From contig CAXIWW010000817.1 of assembly GCA_964036315.1 (NCBI GenBank), positions 5,429,501-5,493,500 on the forward strand: DNA of 64,000 bases, read 5' to 3'. The notes under the pieces are model-generated. The model had not been told where the DNA came from, made no database searches, and saw only the letters and a program-made list of their open reading frames with translations. This DNA comes from Acanthosepion esculentum (lineage: Eukaryota > Mollusca > Cephalopoda > Sepiida > Sepiidae). A program made the position numbers and the translations under genes. Below are positions 1 to 12,422 of the stretch, piece after piece. Within the stretch, counting starts at the first letter, position 1. The number at the start of each line of letters is the position of its first letter.

Positions 1-2806
1 CTGGGACTGTCTCCTGGGTGGAGGGTTGTCTGTTTGGGACTTTCTGGGACTGTCTCCTGGGTGGGGGTCGTCTGCATGGGACTTCCTAGGACTGGGGGTC
101 GTCTGTGTGGGACTTTCTGTGACTGTCTCCTGGGTGGGGGTTCGTCTGCGTGGGACTTTCTGGGACTGTCTCCTGGGTGTGGGGTCGTCTGCGTTGGACT
201 TTCTGGGAATGGGGCTCGTCTGCGTTGGATTTTCTGGGACTGGGGGTCGTGTGCGTTGGATTTTCTGGGACTGGGGGTCTTCTGCGTGGGACTTTCTGGG
301 ACTGGGGGTCGTCCCCGTGTGTCTTTCTGGGACTGTCTCCTGGGTGGGGGTTCTTCTCCCTGGGACTTTCTGGGACTGGTATTCGTCTGCGTTGGACTTT
401 CTTGGACTGGGGGTCGTCTGCGTGGGACTTTCTGGGAATGTCTCCTGGTGGGGGTCGTCTGCATGGGATTTTCTGGGACTGGGGGTTGTCTGCGTGGGAC
501 TTTCTGGGACTGTCTGCTGGGTGGGCTCGTCTGCGTGGGACTTTCTGGGACTGGGGGTCGTCTGCGTTGGACTTTCTGTGACTGGGGGCCGTCTACGAGG
601 GACTTTCTGGGAGTGGGGGTCGTCTGCATGGGACTTTCTGGGACTGTCTCCTTCGTGGTGGTCGTCTTCATGGGACTTTCTTAGACTGGGGGTCGTCTGC
701 GTGGGACATTCGGTGACTGCCTCCTGGGTGGGGGGTACGTCTGCGTGGAATTTTCTGTGACTGGGGGTCGTCTGCGTTGGACTTTCTGGGACTGTCTCCT
801 GGTTGAGGGGCCGTCTGCGTGTGACTTTCTGGGACTGGGGTCGTCTGCGTCGGACTTTCTGGGACAGTCACCTGCGTGGGGGGTCGTCTGTTTGGGACTT
901 TCTGAGAACTGTCTCCTGTGTGGGGTGTCGTCTGCGTGGGACTTTCTGGGACTGGGGGTCTTCTGCGTGTGACTGTGTCGGACTGGGGGTCGTCTGCGTG
1001 GGACTTTCTGGGACTGGGGGCCGTCTGCGTGGGACTTTCGGGGAATGTCTCCTGGCGTTGGACTTCCTGCGACTGGGGTCGTCTGTGTGGGACTTTCTGG
1101 GAATGGGGGTCGTCTGCGTGGGACTTTCTGGGACTGTCTCCAGGGTGGGGGCTCGTCTGCATGGGACTTTCTGCGACAGTCTCCTGGGTGGGGGTTCGTC
1201 TTTGGGACTTTCTGGGACTGGGGGTCTTCTGCGTGGGACTTTCTGGGTCTGTCTCCTGTGTGGGGGGTTGTCTGCCTGGGACTTGCTGGGACTGGGGGTC
1301 GTCTGCGTGGGACTTTCTGGGACTAGGGGCCGTCTGCGTGGGACTTTCTGTGAGTGGAGGTCGTCTGCGTGGGACTTTCTGGGACTGTCTCCTGGGTGCG
1401 AGGTCGATTGTTTGGGACTTTCTGGGACTGTCTCCTGGGTGGTGGGTCGTCTGCGTGGGACTTTCTGGGACTGGGGGTCGTCTGCGTGGGACTTGCTTTG
1501 ACTGGAGGTCGTCTGCGTAGGAATTTCTGGGACAAGGGTGTCGTCTGCGTGGGACTTTCAGGGATTGGGGATCGTCTGCGTGGGACTTTCTGGGACTGGG
1601 GGTCGTCTGCGTGGGACTTTCTGGGACTGTCTGCAGGGTGGGGGTCGTCTGCGTGGGACTTTCTGGGACTGTCTCCTTGGTGGGGGGCCGTCTGCGTGGG
1701 TCTTTCTGGGACTGTCTCCTGGGACTGGGGGTCGTCTGCGTTGGACTTCCTGGGACTGGGGATCGTCTGCGTGGGACTTTCTTGGACTGGGGGACGTCTA
1801 CGAGGGACTTTCTGGGACTGACTCCTGGTTGGGGGTCGTCTGCATGGGACTTCCAGGGACTGGGGGTCTTCTGCGTGGGACTTTCTGGGACTGTCTCCTG
1901 GGTGCGGGGTCGTTTGCGTGGGATATCTGGGACTGTCACCTGGGTGGGGGGTCCTCTGCATGTGACTTTCTGGGACTGGGGATCGTCTGCGTGGGACTTT
2001 CTGGGACTGTCTCCTTGGTGGGGGCTCGTCTGCGTGGGACTTTCTGGGACTGTCACCTGGGTGGGGGGTCCTCTGCATGTGACTTTCTGGAACTGGGGAT
2101 CGTCTGCGTGGGACTTTCTGGGACAATCTCCTGGGTGGGGGCTCGTCTGCGTGGGACATTCTGGGACTGTCTCCTGGGTGGGGGGTCGTCTTTGGGACTT
2201 TCTGGGACTCGGGGTCGTCTGCGTCGGTCTTTCTGGGACTGTCTCCGGGGTGGGGTTTCGTCTGCATGGGACTTTCTGGGACTGGGGGTCGTCTACGTGG
2301 ATCTTTCTGGGAATCTCTCCTGGGTGTGAGGTCGTCTGCGTGGGACTTTCTGGGACTGTTTCCTGGGTGGGGACTCGTCTGCGTGGGACTTTCTTGGACT
2401 GGGGGTCGTCTGCGTGGGTCATTCTGGGACAGTCTCCTCGGTGCGGTGTTGTCTGCGCTGGACTTTGTGGGACTGGGGGTCGTCTGCGTGGGACTTTCTG
2501 GGACTGTCTCCTTGGTGGGGGTCGTCTTTTTGGGACTTTCTGGGACTGCCTCCTGGGTGTAGGGTCGTGTGCGTGGGACTTTCTGGGAATGGGGCTCGTC
2601 TGCGTTGGATTTTCTGGGACTGGGTGTCGTCTGCGTGGGACTTTCTGTGGCTGTCTCCTGGGTGGGGGTGTCGCCTGCTTGGGACTTTCTGGGACTGGGG
2701 GTCGTCTCCGTGGGTCTTTCTGGGACTGTCTCCTGGGTGGGGGTTCGTCTCCGTGGGACTTTCTGGGACTGGGGTTCGTCTGCGTTGGACTTTCTGGGAC
2801 TGGGGA
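1..2806 (+). repeat. SatA minisatellite array 1 (G/T-rich, 31/43 bp units)
   Basis: The array is built from the core GGGACTTTCTGGGACTG followed by GTCGTCTGCGT. In the short unit (about 31 bp) the two are joined by a run of G. In the long unit (about 43 bp) an extra TCTCCTGGGTGG lies between them. Short and long units alternate irregularly, giving roughly 75 units. The + strand is strongly G/T-rich with repeated G runs and little A. The left edge is cut by the window. The right edge passes directly into SatB at 2806-2812. Long open frames on both strands follow from the lack of stop triplets in the consensus. They carry only low-complexity repeats (WDFLGL-like on +, SPRKSHADD-like on -), so I do not call a gene. 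The repeat call is certain; family identity is unknown. Confidence 0.97.
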
Positions 2807-3989
2807 TATCTTTTGTAAAGCAGTTTCACAAAAGAGCAAGGCGTATTCGGCTTGTAGCAGGCTGAGATTGCTTGTAAGGCAGTTTTTAAAAAAGTGACTG
2901 TAGATGTCGTTTTGTAGCAGCGTGAGATTGCTTGTAAGGCAGTTGCCACAAATGAACCAGGAGAATTGGGTTTGCTGCAGCCTGAGATTGCTTGTAAGGC
3001 CGTTATAACAATAGAGCCAGGAGAATTCGGCTTGTAGCAGCCTGAGATTGCTTGCAAGGCAGTTCCCACAAAAGTGCCTGGAGAAATCGGCACGTAGCCG
3101 TCTGGGATTGCTTTAAGGCAATTGGCACAAAAATAAGGAGAATTGTGCTGGCGTCAGCCTGACATTGCTTGCAAGACAGTTGTCACAAAAGAGACAGGAG
3201 ATGTCGATTTGTAGCGGCCTGAGATTTCTTGCAAGGCAGTCTCACAAACGAGCCAGGCGTCTTCGGCTTGTAGCGGCCTGAGATTGCTTGTAAGGCAGTT
3301 TCACAATAGAGCCAAGAGAAGTTTGCTCGTAGCAGCCTGACATTGCTTGTAAGGCAGTTGTCACAAAAACGCCAGGAGAATGTGGCTTTTAGCAGCCTGA
3401 GATTTCTTGTAAGGCTGTTGCCACAAAAAAGCCAGAAGAAATCCTGGGATTGCTTGTAAGTTAATTCGCACAAAAGCCAGGAGAATTCATATTGCTGCAG
3501 CCTGAGAATGCTTGTAAGGCAGATGCCAGAAATGTGCCAGGGGAAATCGGTTTGTAGCAGCCTGGGAATGCTTGTAAGACAATTATAACAAAAAGTCAGG
3601 AGAATTGGACTACCGGCAGCCTGAGATTGCTTGTAAGGCAGTTGTCACAATAGAGCCAGGAGAATTCGTCTTGTAGTAGCCTGAGATTGCTTGTAAGGCA
3701 GTTACCACAAAAGAACCAGGAGAATCGGCACTTAGCCGCCTTGGATTGCTCTTAAGGCAATTGGCACAAAAAGTCAGGAGAATTGTGCTGGCGGAAGCTT
3801 GACATTGCTTGTAAGGCAGTTGTCACAAAAGAGAAAGGAGATATCGATACGTAGCGGCCTGAGATTGCTTGCAAGGCAGTTTCACAATAATTGCCAGGCG
3901 TATTCGGCTTGTAGCGGCCTGAGATTGCTTGTAAGGCAGTTTCACAAAAGAGACAGGAGATGTCGTTTTGTAGCAGCCTGATATTACTT

Positions 3990-4642
3990 GTAACGCAGTT
4001 TTCACAAAAGAGCCAAGAGAAGTCGGCTCGTAGCAGCCTGACATTGCTTGTAAGGCAGTTGTCACAAAAGCGCGAGGAGAAACCGACTTGTAGCAGCCTG
4101 AGATTTCTTGTAAGGCAGCTGTCACAAAAGAGCCAGGCGTATTCGGCTTGTAGCAGCCTCAGATTGCTTGTAATGCAGTTGCCACAAAAGAGCCAGAAGA
4201 AATCAGCCCGTAGCAGCCTGGGATGGCTTGTGAGGCAATTGGCCAAAAAGCCAGTAGAATTAGGCTTGCTGCACCCTGAGATTGCTTGTAAGGCCAGGCG
4301 TAGACGACTTGTAGCAGTCTGAGATTACTTTTAAGGCATTTGTCACAAAAAAGGTGATGACGGCTCGTAGAAACCTCAGATTGCTTTTAATAAGTTGTCA
4401 CAAAAGAGCCAGGAGAATTCCGCTTGTAGCAGCCTGAGATTGCTTGTAAGGCAGTTGCCAAAAAAGAGCCAGGAGAAATCCGCTAGTACTAGCCTGGGAT
4501 GGCTTGTAATGCAATTGGCAAAAAAGAGCCAGGAGTTCGGCTCGTAGCAGCCTGAGATTGCTTGTAAGGCAGTTGTCATAGAAGAGCCAGACTCGTAGAA
4601 GCCTGAGATTGCTTGGAAGGCAGTTGGCAGAATAGAGGCAGA
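3990..4642 (+). repeat. SatB internal duplicated block, copy 1
   Basis: This run of about ten monomers has the same unusual variants, in the same order, as the block starting near 6180. Shared markers are AGAAGAAATCAGCCCG, a shortened monomer GTAAGGCCAGGCGTAGACG, and GTTGGCAGAATAGAGGCAG. The offset is about 2131 bp in the middle. It is about 2191 bp at the left side because copy 1 has one extra monomer. Divergence is several percent, so this is an older duplication than those in SatA. Confidence 0.85.
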
Positions 4643-6179
4643 AGAATTCATATTGCTGTAGCCTGAGAATGCTTGTAAGGCAGATGCCACAAATGAGCCA
4701 TGGGAAATCGGTTCGTGGCAGCCTGGGATTGCTTGTATGGCAATTGGCACAAAAAATCAGGAGAATTGGACAACCGGATGCCTGAGATTGCTTGTAAGGC
4801 AGTTGTCACAAAAGAGCCAGGATATGTCGATTTGTAGCGGCCTGAGATTGCTTGTAAGGCAGTTTCACAAAAGAGCCAGGCGTATTCGGCTTGTAAGGCA
4901 GTTTTGTCGTTTTGTAGCAATCTGAGATTGTTTTTAAGGCAGTTTTTACAAAAGAGACAAGAGAAGTCGGCTCGTAGACGCCTGGGATTGTTGTAAGGCA
5001 ATTTGAACAAAAGAGCAAGGAGAATTCGGCTTGCAGCAGCCTGAGATTGCTTGGAAGGCAGTTGCCACATTTGAGCCAGGAGAAATCGGCTCGTAGACGC
5101 CTGGGATTGCTTGTAAGGCAATTGGCACAAAAAGCAAGGGGAATTAGGATTGCTGTAGACTGAGATTGCTTTTAAGGCAGTTGTCACAATAGAACCAGGA
5201 TAATTTGGCTTATAGCAGCCTGAGATTGCTTGTAAGGAAGTTACCACAAAAGAGCCAGGAGATATCGGCACGTAACCGCCTGGTATTGTTTTTAAGGCAA
5301 TTGGCACAAAAAGTCAGGAGAACAGTGCTGGCGGCAGCCTGAGATTGCTTGTAAAGCAGTTGTGACAAAAGAGACAGGAGATGTCGATTTGTAGTGGCCT
5401 GATATTGCTTGCAAAGCAGTTTCACAAAAGAGCCAGGCGTATTCGGCTTGTAGCAGCCTGAGATTGCTTGTAAGGCAGTTACCACAAAAGAGCCAGGAGA
5501 AATCGGCACGTAGCCGCCTGGGATTGCTTTTAAGGCAATTGGCACAAAAAGTCAGGAGAACTGTCCTGGCGGAAGACTGAGATTGCTTGTAAAGCAGTTG
5601 TCACAAAAGAGACAGGAGTTGTCGGCTTGTAGAAGTCTGACATTGCTTGTAAGGCAGTTGTCACAAAAGCGCCAGGAGAATACGGCTTGTAGAAGACGGA
5701 GATTACTTGCAAGGCAGTTTTCACAAAAGAGCCAAGAGAAGTCGGCTCGTAGCAGTCTGACATTGCTTGTAAGGCAGTTTTCACAAAAGAGCCAGGAGAA
5801 GTCGGCTTGTTGCAGACTGAGATTGCTTGTAAGGCAGTTGCTGCAAAAGAGGCATTAGAAATCGGCTTGTAGCAGCCTGAGATCCTTTGTAAGACAGTTT
5901 TCAAAAATAGCCCGGAGAAGTGGGCCGATAGCAGCGGGAGATTGTTGTAAGGGAGTTGTCAAAAAAGAGTCAGAAGGTGTAAGTTTGTAGAAGCCTGAGA
6001 TTGCGTGTAAAGCAATTTTCACAAAAAGCCAGGGGAAACGGGCTCGTAGCTGCGTGGAATTGCTTGTAATGAAACTGGCACAAAAATCCAAGAGAATTGG
6101 GCTTGCTGCTGTGATTGCATGTAAGGCAGTTGCTACAAAAGAGCCAGGCGTATTCGGCTTGTAGAAGCCTGAGATTGAT

Positions 6180-6775
6180 TGTAAGGCAGTTTTCACAAGA
6201 GAGCCAAGAGAAGTCGGCTCGGAGCAGCCTGACATTGCTTGTAAGGCAGTTGTCACAAAAGAGCCAGGAGAATTCGGCTTGTAGCAGCCTGAGATTGCTT
6301 GTAAGGCAGTTGCCACAAAAGAGCCAGAAGAAATCAGCCCGCAGCAGCCTGGGATGGTTTGTGAGGCAATTGGCAAAAAGTCAGTAGAATTAGGCTTGCT
6401 GAACCCTGAGATTGCTTGTAAGGCCAGGCGTAGACGGCTTGTAGCAGTCTGAGATTGCTTTTAAGGCATTTGTCACAAAAAAAAGATGACGGCTCGTAGA
6501 AGCCTGAGATGGCTTTTAATCAGTTGTCACAAAAGAGCCAGGAGAATTCGGTTTGTAGCAGCCTGAGATTGCTTTAAGGCAGTTGCCACAAAAGAGCCAG
6601 GAGAAATCCGCTAGTAGAGGCTGGGATGGCTTGTAAGGCAATTGGCACAAAAGAGCCAGGAGATCGGCTCGTAGCAGCCTGAGATTGCTTGTAAGGCAGT
6701 TGTCATAGAAGAGCCAGGCTCGTAGAAGCCTGAGATTGCTTTGAAGGCAGTTGGCAGAATAGAGGCAGGAGAAAT
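6180..6775 (+). repeat. SatB internal duplicated block, copy 2
   Basis: This is the counterpart of the block at about 3990-4642, with the same ordered series of marker variants. They include the truncated monomer around 6415-6430 and GTTGTCATAGAAGAGCCAG near 6697. It lacks one 60 bp monomer relative to copy 1. It shows that SatB evolves by duplication of multi-monomer blocks and single-monomer gain or loss. Confidence 0.85.
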
Positions 6776-7980
6776 CGTCTTGTAGCAACCTGAGATCCTT
6801 TGTAAGACAGTTTTCACAAATTGCCCGATGAAGTCGGCCCATAGCAGCCTGAGATTGCTTGTAAGGCAGTTTTCACAGACGAGCCAGCAGGTGTAGGCTC
6901 GTATTAGCCTAAGATCGTTGTAAGGCAGTTTTCACAAAAGAGCCAGGATATGTCGTTTTGTAGCAGCCTGAGACTGCTTGTAAGGCAGTTGCCACAAAAG
7001 AGCAAGGCGTATTCGGCTTGTAGCAGCCTGAGATTTCATGTAAGGCAGTTTTCACAAAAGTCTTAAGAGAAATCGGATCATAGCAGCCTGACATTGCTTG
7101 TAAGGGAGTTGTCACAAAAGAGCCAATAGAATTCGTATTGTAGCAGCCTGAGATTGCTTGTAAGGCAGTCGCCACAAAAGAGCCTTGAGAAATCGGCTCG
7201 TAGCAGCCGGGGATTATTTTGTAAGGCAATTTGCAAAAAAGCCAGGAACATTGGGCTTGCTGCAGCCTGAGATTGCTTGTAAGGCAGTTGTCACGAAAGA
7301 CCCAGGAGATCGAATTTTTAGCAGCCTGAGATTGCTTGTAATGCAGTTGTCTTAAAAGTGCCAGCAGGTGTAGGCTTGTAGAAGAATGAGATTGCTTGTA
7401 AGGCAATTTTCACAAATCTCCCAGGAGAACCGGCTCGTAGAATCCTATGTTTGCGTGTAAGGCACTTTCCACAAAAAGCCAGGAGAAATGGGCTCGTAGC
7501 AGCCTGAGATTGCTTGTAAGGCAGGTGTCACAAAAGAGCCAGGCGTATTCGGATTGTAGCAGCCTGAGATTGCTTGTAAGGCTGTTTTCACAAAATGAGC
7601 CAGCAGAATTGGGCTTCCTGCAGCCTGAGATTCGTTGTTAGGCAGTTGTCACAACAAGCCAGGAGAAATGGGCTCGTAGCTGCGTGGGATTGCTTGTAAG
7701 GCAAATGGCACAAAAAGCCAGGAGAATTAGCTTGCTGCAGCCTGAGATTGATTATAAGGCAGTTTTCACAAAAGAGTCAGGAGATGTCGATTTTTAGCAA
7801 CCTGAGATTGCTTGTAAGGCAGTGGTCACAAAAGAGACAGGCGTAGTCAGCTTGTAGCAGCCAGAGATTGATTTTAGCGCAGTTTTCACAGAAAAGCCAG
7901 CAGGTGTGGGCTTCTATCAGCCTGAGATTGCTTGTAAGGCAGTTTTCACAAAAGAGCCAGGAAATGCCGTTTTGTAGCAG

Positions 7981-8560
7981 CAGATTTTTCATTTGGTCAG
8001 ATAGTAAAAAGTACAGCTTTGACATTGGTGTCCAATTGTCGGGAATTCCTTACCTTATCCATAATTAAAAAAGTTTTTTCGACACCTTGAATAGAGTCGA
8101 GGCGAAACTCAACGGTATGGGGACTTGTGTTAACTCATTTGCAGAAATTGTCATGCGGACCTGAACTGGGTAATCAGTCATATTTCACTTGTTTATAACT
8201 TTTTTCCAGTAAAAGAAATATTTTCAAAATCGGTAGCAAATTGTGTACAATTGTTTGGTTTGTCTACGTATACAGAGATTTTCATTTGGTCAGATAGTAA
8301 AAAGTACAGCTTTCACCATGTGCGCCGTATGTCGTCTGACAATTTACAGCGTCCGAATTCCAGTGTGCACAATATGACTGCATTTCTAATTTTTCCTTTT
8401 TATAAAATCCACAAAATATTGCTGTCCAATTGTCCGGAATTTTTCACCTTATCCATAATTACAAAACTTTTTTCGACACATTGAATAAAGTCGAGGCGAA
8501 ATTCAACGGTATGGGGACTTGTGTTAGCTCATTTGCGGAAATTGTCATGCGGCCCTAAAC
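7981..8560 (+). repeat. SatC block 1: one internally deleted and one truncated 395 bp monomer
   Basis: SatC is AT-rich and is recognised by CATTTGGTCAGATAGTAAAA, GTCTGACAATTTACAG and TTCAACGGTATGGGGACTTG. The first copy (from about 7984) jumps at about 8022 from the TACAGCTTT segment to ATTGGTGTCCAATTGTC, losing about 100 bp compared with full monomers. The second copy (from about 8276) is intact until it stops at 8560, within the segment that reads CCCTAAACTGGG in full monomers. The left neighbour is SatB and the right neighbour is SatD. The second copy carries a roughly 78-codon open frame (8251-8484) that recurs in other monomers. Confidence 0.95.
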
Positions 8561-9507
8561 GGTCCACATTTGACCGTCTTTTTAGATTCCGTCAAGCAGC
8601 ATGGACCTGTTGGCTTCCGGTCCATATTTGAGCGTCTTGTGCAAGATGATACACTACGTCCAGGAGCCCTGTTTCTGATCACTTGGTTTCTGGTGCATAT
8701 TTGAGCGTCTAATATAAAAAGATAAACTACGTCCAGCAGCATGGCCTCTGATCTGTTGGTTTCCGGTCCATATTTGAGAGTCTAATGTAAGATTTTAGAC
8801 TACGTCCAGAAGCATCGCCTCTGACCTTTTGGCTTCCGGTCCATATTTGAGCCTCTTGTGTAAGATGATACACTACGTCCAGCAGCCCTGTTTCTGATCA
8901 CTTGGTTTCTGGTGCATATTTCAGCGTCTAATGTAAAAAGATAAACTACGTACAGCAGCATGGCCTTTGATCTGTTGGTTTCCGGTCCATATTTGAGCGT
9001 CTAATGTAAGATTTTAGACTACGTCCAGCAGCATAGCCTCTGACCTGTTGGCTTCCGGTCCATATTTGAGCGTCTTGTGCAAGATGATACACTACGTCCG
9101 GCAGCCATGATTCTGATCTCTTGGTTTCTGGTGCATATTTGAGCGTCTAATGTAAAAAGATAAACTACTTTCCAGCAGCAAGGCCTCTGATCTGTTGGTT
9201 TCCGGTGCATATTTGAGCGTCTAATGTAAGATTTTTTAATACGTCCAGCAGGTGCCCTCTGATCAGTTGGTATCCGGTCCATATTTGAGCGTCTAATGTA
9301 AGATTTTACATGACGTCCAGCAGCGTGGCCTCTGACCTGTCGGCTTCCGGTCCATATTTGAGCCTCTTGTGTAAGATGATACAGTACGTCCAGCAGCCAT
9401 GATTCTGATCTGTTGGTTTCTGGTGCATATTTGAGCGTCTAATTTAAAAAGATAAACTACATCCAGCAGCATGGCCTCTGATCTGTTGGTTTCCGGTCCA
9501 TATTTGA

Positions 9508-10964
9508 GCCTCTAATATAAGATATTACATGACGTCCAGCAGCATGGCCTCTGATCTGTTGGTTTCCGGTCCACATTTGAGAGTCTTGTGTAAGATGATA
9601 CAATACGTCTAGCATCCTTGTTTCTGATCTCTTGGTTTCTGGTGCATATTTGAGCGTCTAATGTAAAAAGATAAACTAGGTACAGCAGCATGGCCTTTGA
9701 TCTGTTGGTTTCCGGTCCATATTTGAGCCTCTTGTGTAAGATGATACCCTACGTCCAGCAGCCATGATTATGATCTTTTGGATTCTGGTGAATATTTGAG
9801 CGTCTAATGTAAAAAGATAAACTACGTCCAGCAGCATGGCCTCTGATCTGTTTGTTTCTGTTCCATATTTGAGCGTCTAATGTAAGATTTTATACTACGT
9901 CCAGCAGATGGCCTCTGACCTTTTGGCTTCCGGTCCATATTTGAGCGTCTTGTGTCACATGATACACTACATCCTGCAGCCCTGTTTCTGATCTCTTGGT
10001 TTCTGGTGCATATTTGAGCGTCTAATGTAAAAAAGATAAACTACGTCCAGCAGCATGGCCTCTGATCTGTTGGTTTCCGGTCCATATTTGAGCGTCTAAT
10101 GTAAGATATTTGACTACGTCCAGCAGGTGGACTCTGACCTGTTGCTTTCCGGTCCACGTTTGTGCGTCTTGTGTAAGACGATATACTACGTCTAGCATCC
10201 CTGTTTCTGATCTCTTTGTTTCTGGTGAATATTTGAGCGTCTAATGTAAAAAGATAAACTACGTCCAGCAGCATGGCCTCTGATCTGTTGGTTTCCGGTC
10301 CATATTTGAGCGTCTAATGCAAATTTTAGACTACGACCAGCAGCATGGCCTCTGAACTGTTGGCTTCCGGTTCATATTTGAGCGTCTTGTGTAAGATGAT
10401 ACACTACGTCCAGCTGCCATGATTCTGATCTCTTGGTTTCTGGTGCATATTTGAGCGTCTAATGTAAAAAGATAAACTACTTTCCAGCAGCATGGCCTCT
10501 GATCTGTTGGTTTCCGGTGCATATTTGAGCGTCTAATGTAAGGTTTTGAATACGTCCAGCTGGTGCACTTTGATCAGTTGGTTTCCGGTCCATATTTGAG
10601 CGTCTAATGTAAGATTTTACATGACATCCAGCAGCGTGGCCTCTGACCTGTTGGCTTCCGGTCCATATTTGATTCTCTTGTGTAAGATGATACAGTACGT
10701 CCAGCAGCCATGATTCTGATCTGTTGGATTCTGGTGCATATTTGAGCGTCTAATGTAAATAGATATACTACGTCCAGCAGCATGGCCTCTGATCTGTTGG
10801 TTTCCGGTCCATATTTGAGCGTCTTGTGCAAGATGATACACTACGTCCAGCAGCCCTGTTTCTGATCTCTTGGTTTCTGGTGCATATTTGAGCGTCTAAT
10901 TTAAAAAGATAAACTATGACCAGCAGCATGGCCTCTGATCTGTTGGTTTCCGGTCCATATTTGA
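9508..10964 (-). repeat. SatD 1.458 kb higher-order repeat, copy 1
   Basis: This copy is defined by the marker GCCTCTAATATAAGATATTA at 9508, which returns at 10965 and, with one change, at 12423. A second marker (TACAGCAGCATGGCCTTTG) lies at about 9680 here and at about 11138 in the next copy. The CCATGATTATGATCTTTTGG marker is one monomer closer than expected (9762), so this copy lacks about one 73 bp unit there. It also contains a duplicated stretch shared between about 9030-9400 and 10340-10710 (offset about 1311). Confidence 0.8.
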
Positions 10965-12422
10965 GCCTCTAATATAAGATATTACATGACGTCCAGCAGC
11001 ATGGCCTCTGACCTGTTGGTTTCCGGTCCACATTTGAGAGTCTTGTGTAAGATGATACACTACGTCTAGCATCCCTGTTTCTGATCTCTTGGTTTCTGGT
11101 GCATATTTGAGCGTCTAATGTAAAAAGATAAACTACGTACAGCAGCATGGCCTTTGATCTGTTGGTTTCCGTCCATATTTGAATGTCTTATATAAGATTT
11201 TAGACTACGTCTAGCAGCATGTCTTCTGGCCTGTTGGCTTCCGGTCCATATTTGAGCCTCTTGTGTAAGATGATACACTACGTCCAGCAGCCATGATTAT
11301 GATCTTTTGGATTTTGGTGAATATTTGAGCGTCTAATGTAAAAAGATAAACTACGTCCAGCAGCATGGCCTCTGATCTGTTGGTTTCTGTTCCATATTTG
11401 AGCGTCTAATGAAAGATTTTATACTACGGCCAGCAGATGGCCTCTGACCTGTTGGCTTCAGGTCAATATTTGAGCGTCTTGTGTAAGATGATACACTACA
11501 TCCAGCGGACCTGTTTCTGATCTGTTGGTTTCTGGTGCATATTTGTGCGTCTAATGTAAAAAGATAAACTCCGTCAAGCATCATGGAATCTGATCTGTTG
11601 TTTTCCGGTCCATATTTGAGCGTCTTGTGTAAGATGATACACTACATCCAGCAGCCCTGTTTCTGATCTCTTGGTTTCTGGTGCATATTTGAGCGTCTAA
11701 TGTAAAAAGATAAACTACGTCCAGCAGCCTTGTCTCGGATCAGTTGGTTTCCTGTCCATATTTGAGCGTCTAATGTAAGATTTTACATGATGTCCAGCAG
11801 CATGGCCTCTGACCCGTTGGCTTCCGGTCCATATTTGAGCCGATTGTGTAAGATGATACACTACGTCCAGCAGCCATGATTCTGATCTGTTGGATTCTGG
11901 TGCATATTTGAGCGTCTAATGTAAAAAGATAAACTACGACCAGCAGCATGGCCTCTGATCTGTTGGTTTCCCGTCCATATTTGAGCGTCTAATGTAAGAT
12001 TTTAGAGTAGGTCGAGCAGCATGGCCTCTGACCTGTTGGCTTCCGGTCAATATTTGTGCGTCTTGTGCAAGATGATACACTACGTCCAGCACCCCTTTTT
12101 CTGATCTCTTGGTTTCTTGTGCATATTTGAGCGTCTAATGTAAAAAGATAAACTACGTCCAGCAGCATGGCCTCTGATCTGTTGGTTTCCGGTCCATATT
12201 TGAGCGTCTAATGTAAGATTTCAGAGTACGTCGAGAAGCATGGCCTTTGACCTGTTGGCTTCTGGTTCATATTTGAGCGTCTTGTGCAATATTATACACT
12301 ACGTCCAGCAGCCCTGTTTCTGATCTCTTTATTTCTGGTGCATATTTGAGCGTCTAATTTAAAAAGATAAACTACGTCCAGCAGCATGGCCTCTGATCTG
12401 TTGGTTTCCGCTCCATATTTGA
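10965..12422 (-). repeat. SatD 1.458 kb higher-order repeat, copy 2
   Basis: This is the second copy of the 20-monomer unit (20 x 73 = 1460). Its markers GCCTCTAATATAAG (10965), TTTCCGTCCATATTTGA (about 11166) and CCATGATTATGATC (about 11291) all recur 1458-1459 bp further right. Confidence 0.8.

Larger units (their letters stand above)
2807..7980 (+). repeat. SatB array 1 (60 bp unit)
   Basis: About 86 diverged copies of a 60 bp unit are recognised by CTTGTAAGGCAGTTGTCAC followed by AAAAGAGCCAGGAGAA and a variable GGCTTGTAGCAGCCTGAGAT segment. Monomers fall into recurring variants: a version with GCGTATTCGG, one with GAGATGTCG, one with GAGAAGTCGGCTCG, and one with ATTCATATTGCTGCAG. These follow one another in similar orders, which indicates a multi-monomer higher-order repeat. 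Some monomers are shortened, for example near 4280-4300 and 6415-6430. Because 60 is a multiple of three, 20-residue periodic open frames appear on both strands; these are artefacts. The array ends abruptly at SatC. Confidence 0.97.

Noticed and set aside
668..2839. 723-codon minus-strand open frame rich in Pro, Arg, Ser and Gln
   Set aside because: It lies on the stop-free SatA complement, runs into SatB at its start and consists only of frame-rotated repeats. The overlapping + frames are equally open. No domain or start context supports a gene.
3752..4246. 164-codon minus-strand frame with 20-residue repeats containing ALQAISG-like motifs
   Set aside because: The 60 bp SatB period is divisible by three, so one open monomer gives a long periodic frame. 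Such frames occur on both strands and break at random substitutions.
7981..8560. SatC as a transposon with terminal repeats and target duplications
   Set aside because: Monomers are head-to-tail with no terminal inverted repeats, no target site duplications and no poly-A tail. Edges of the blocks fall at different points of the unit.
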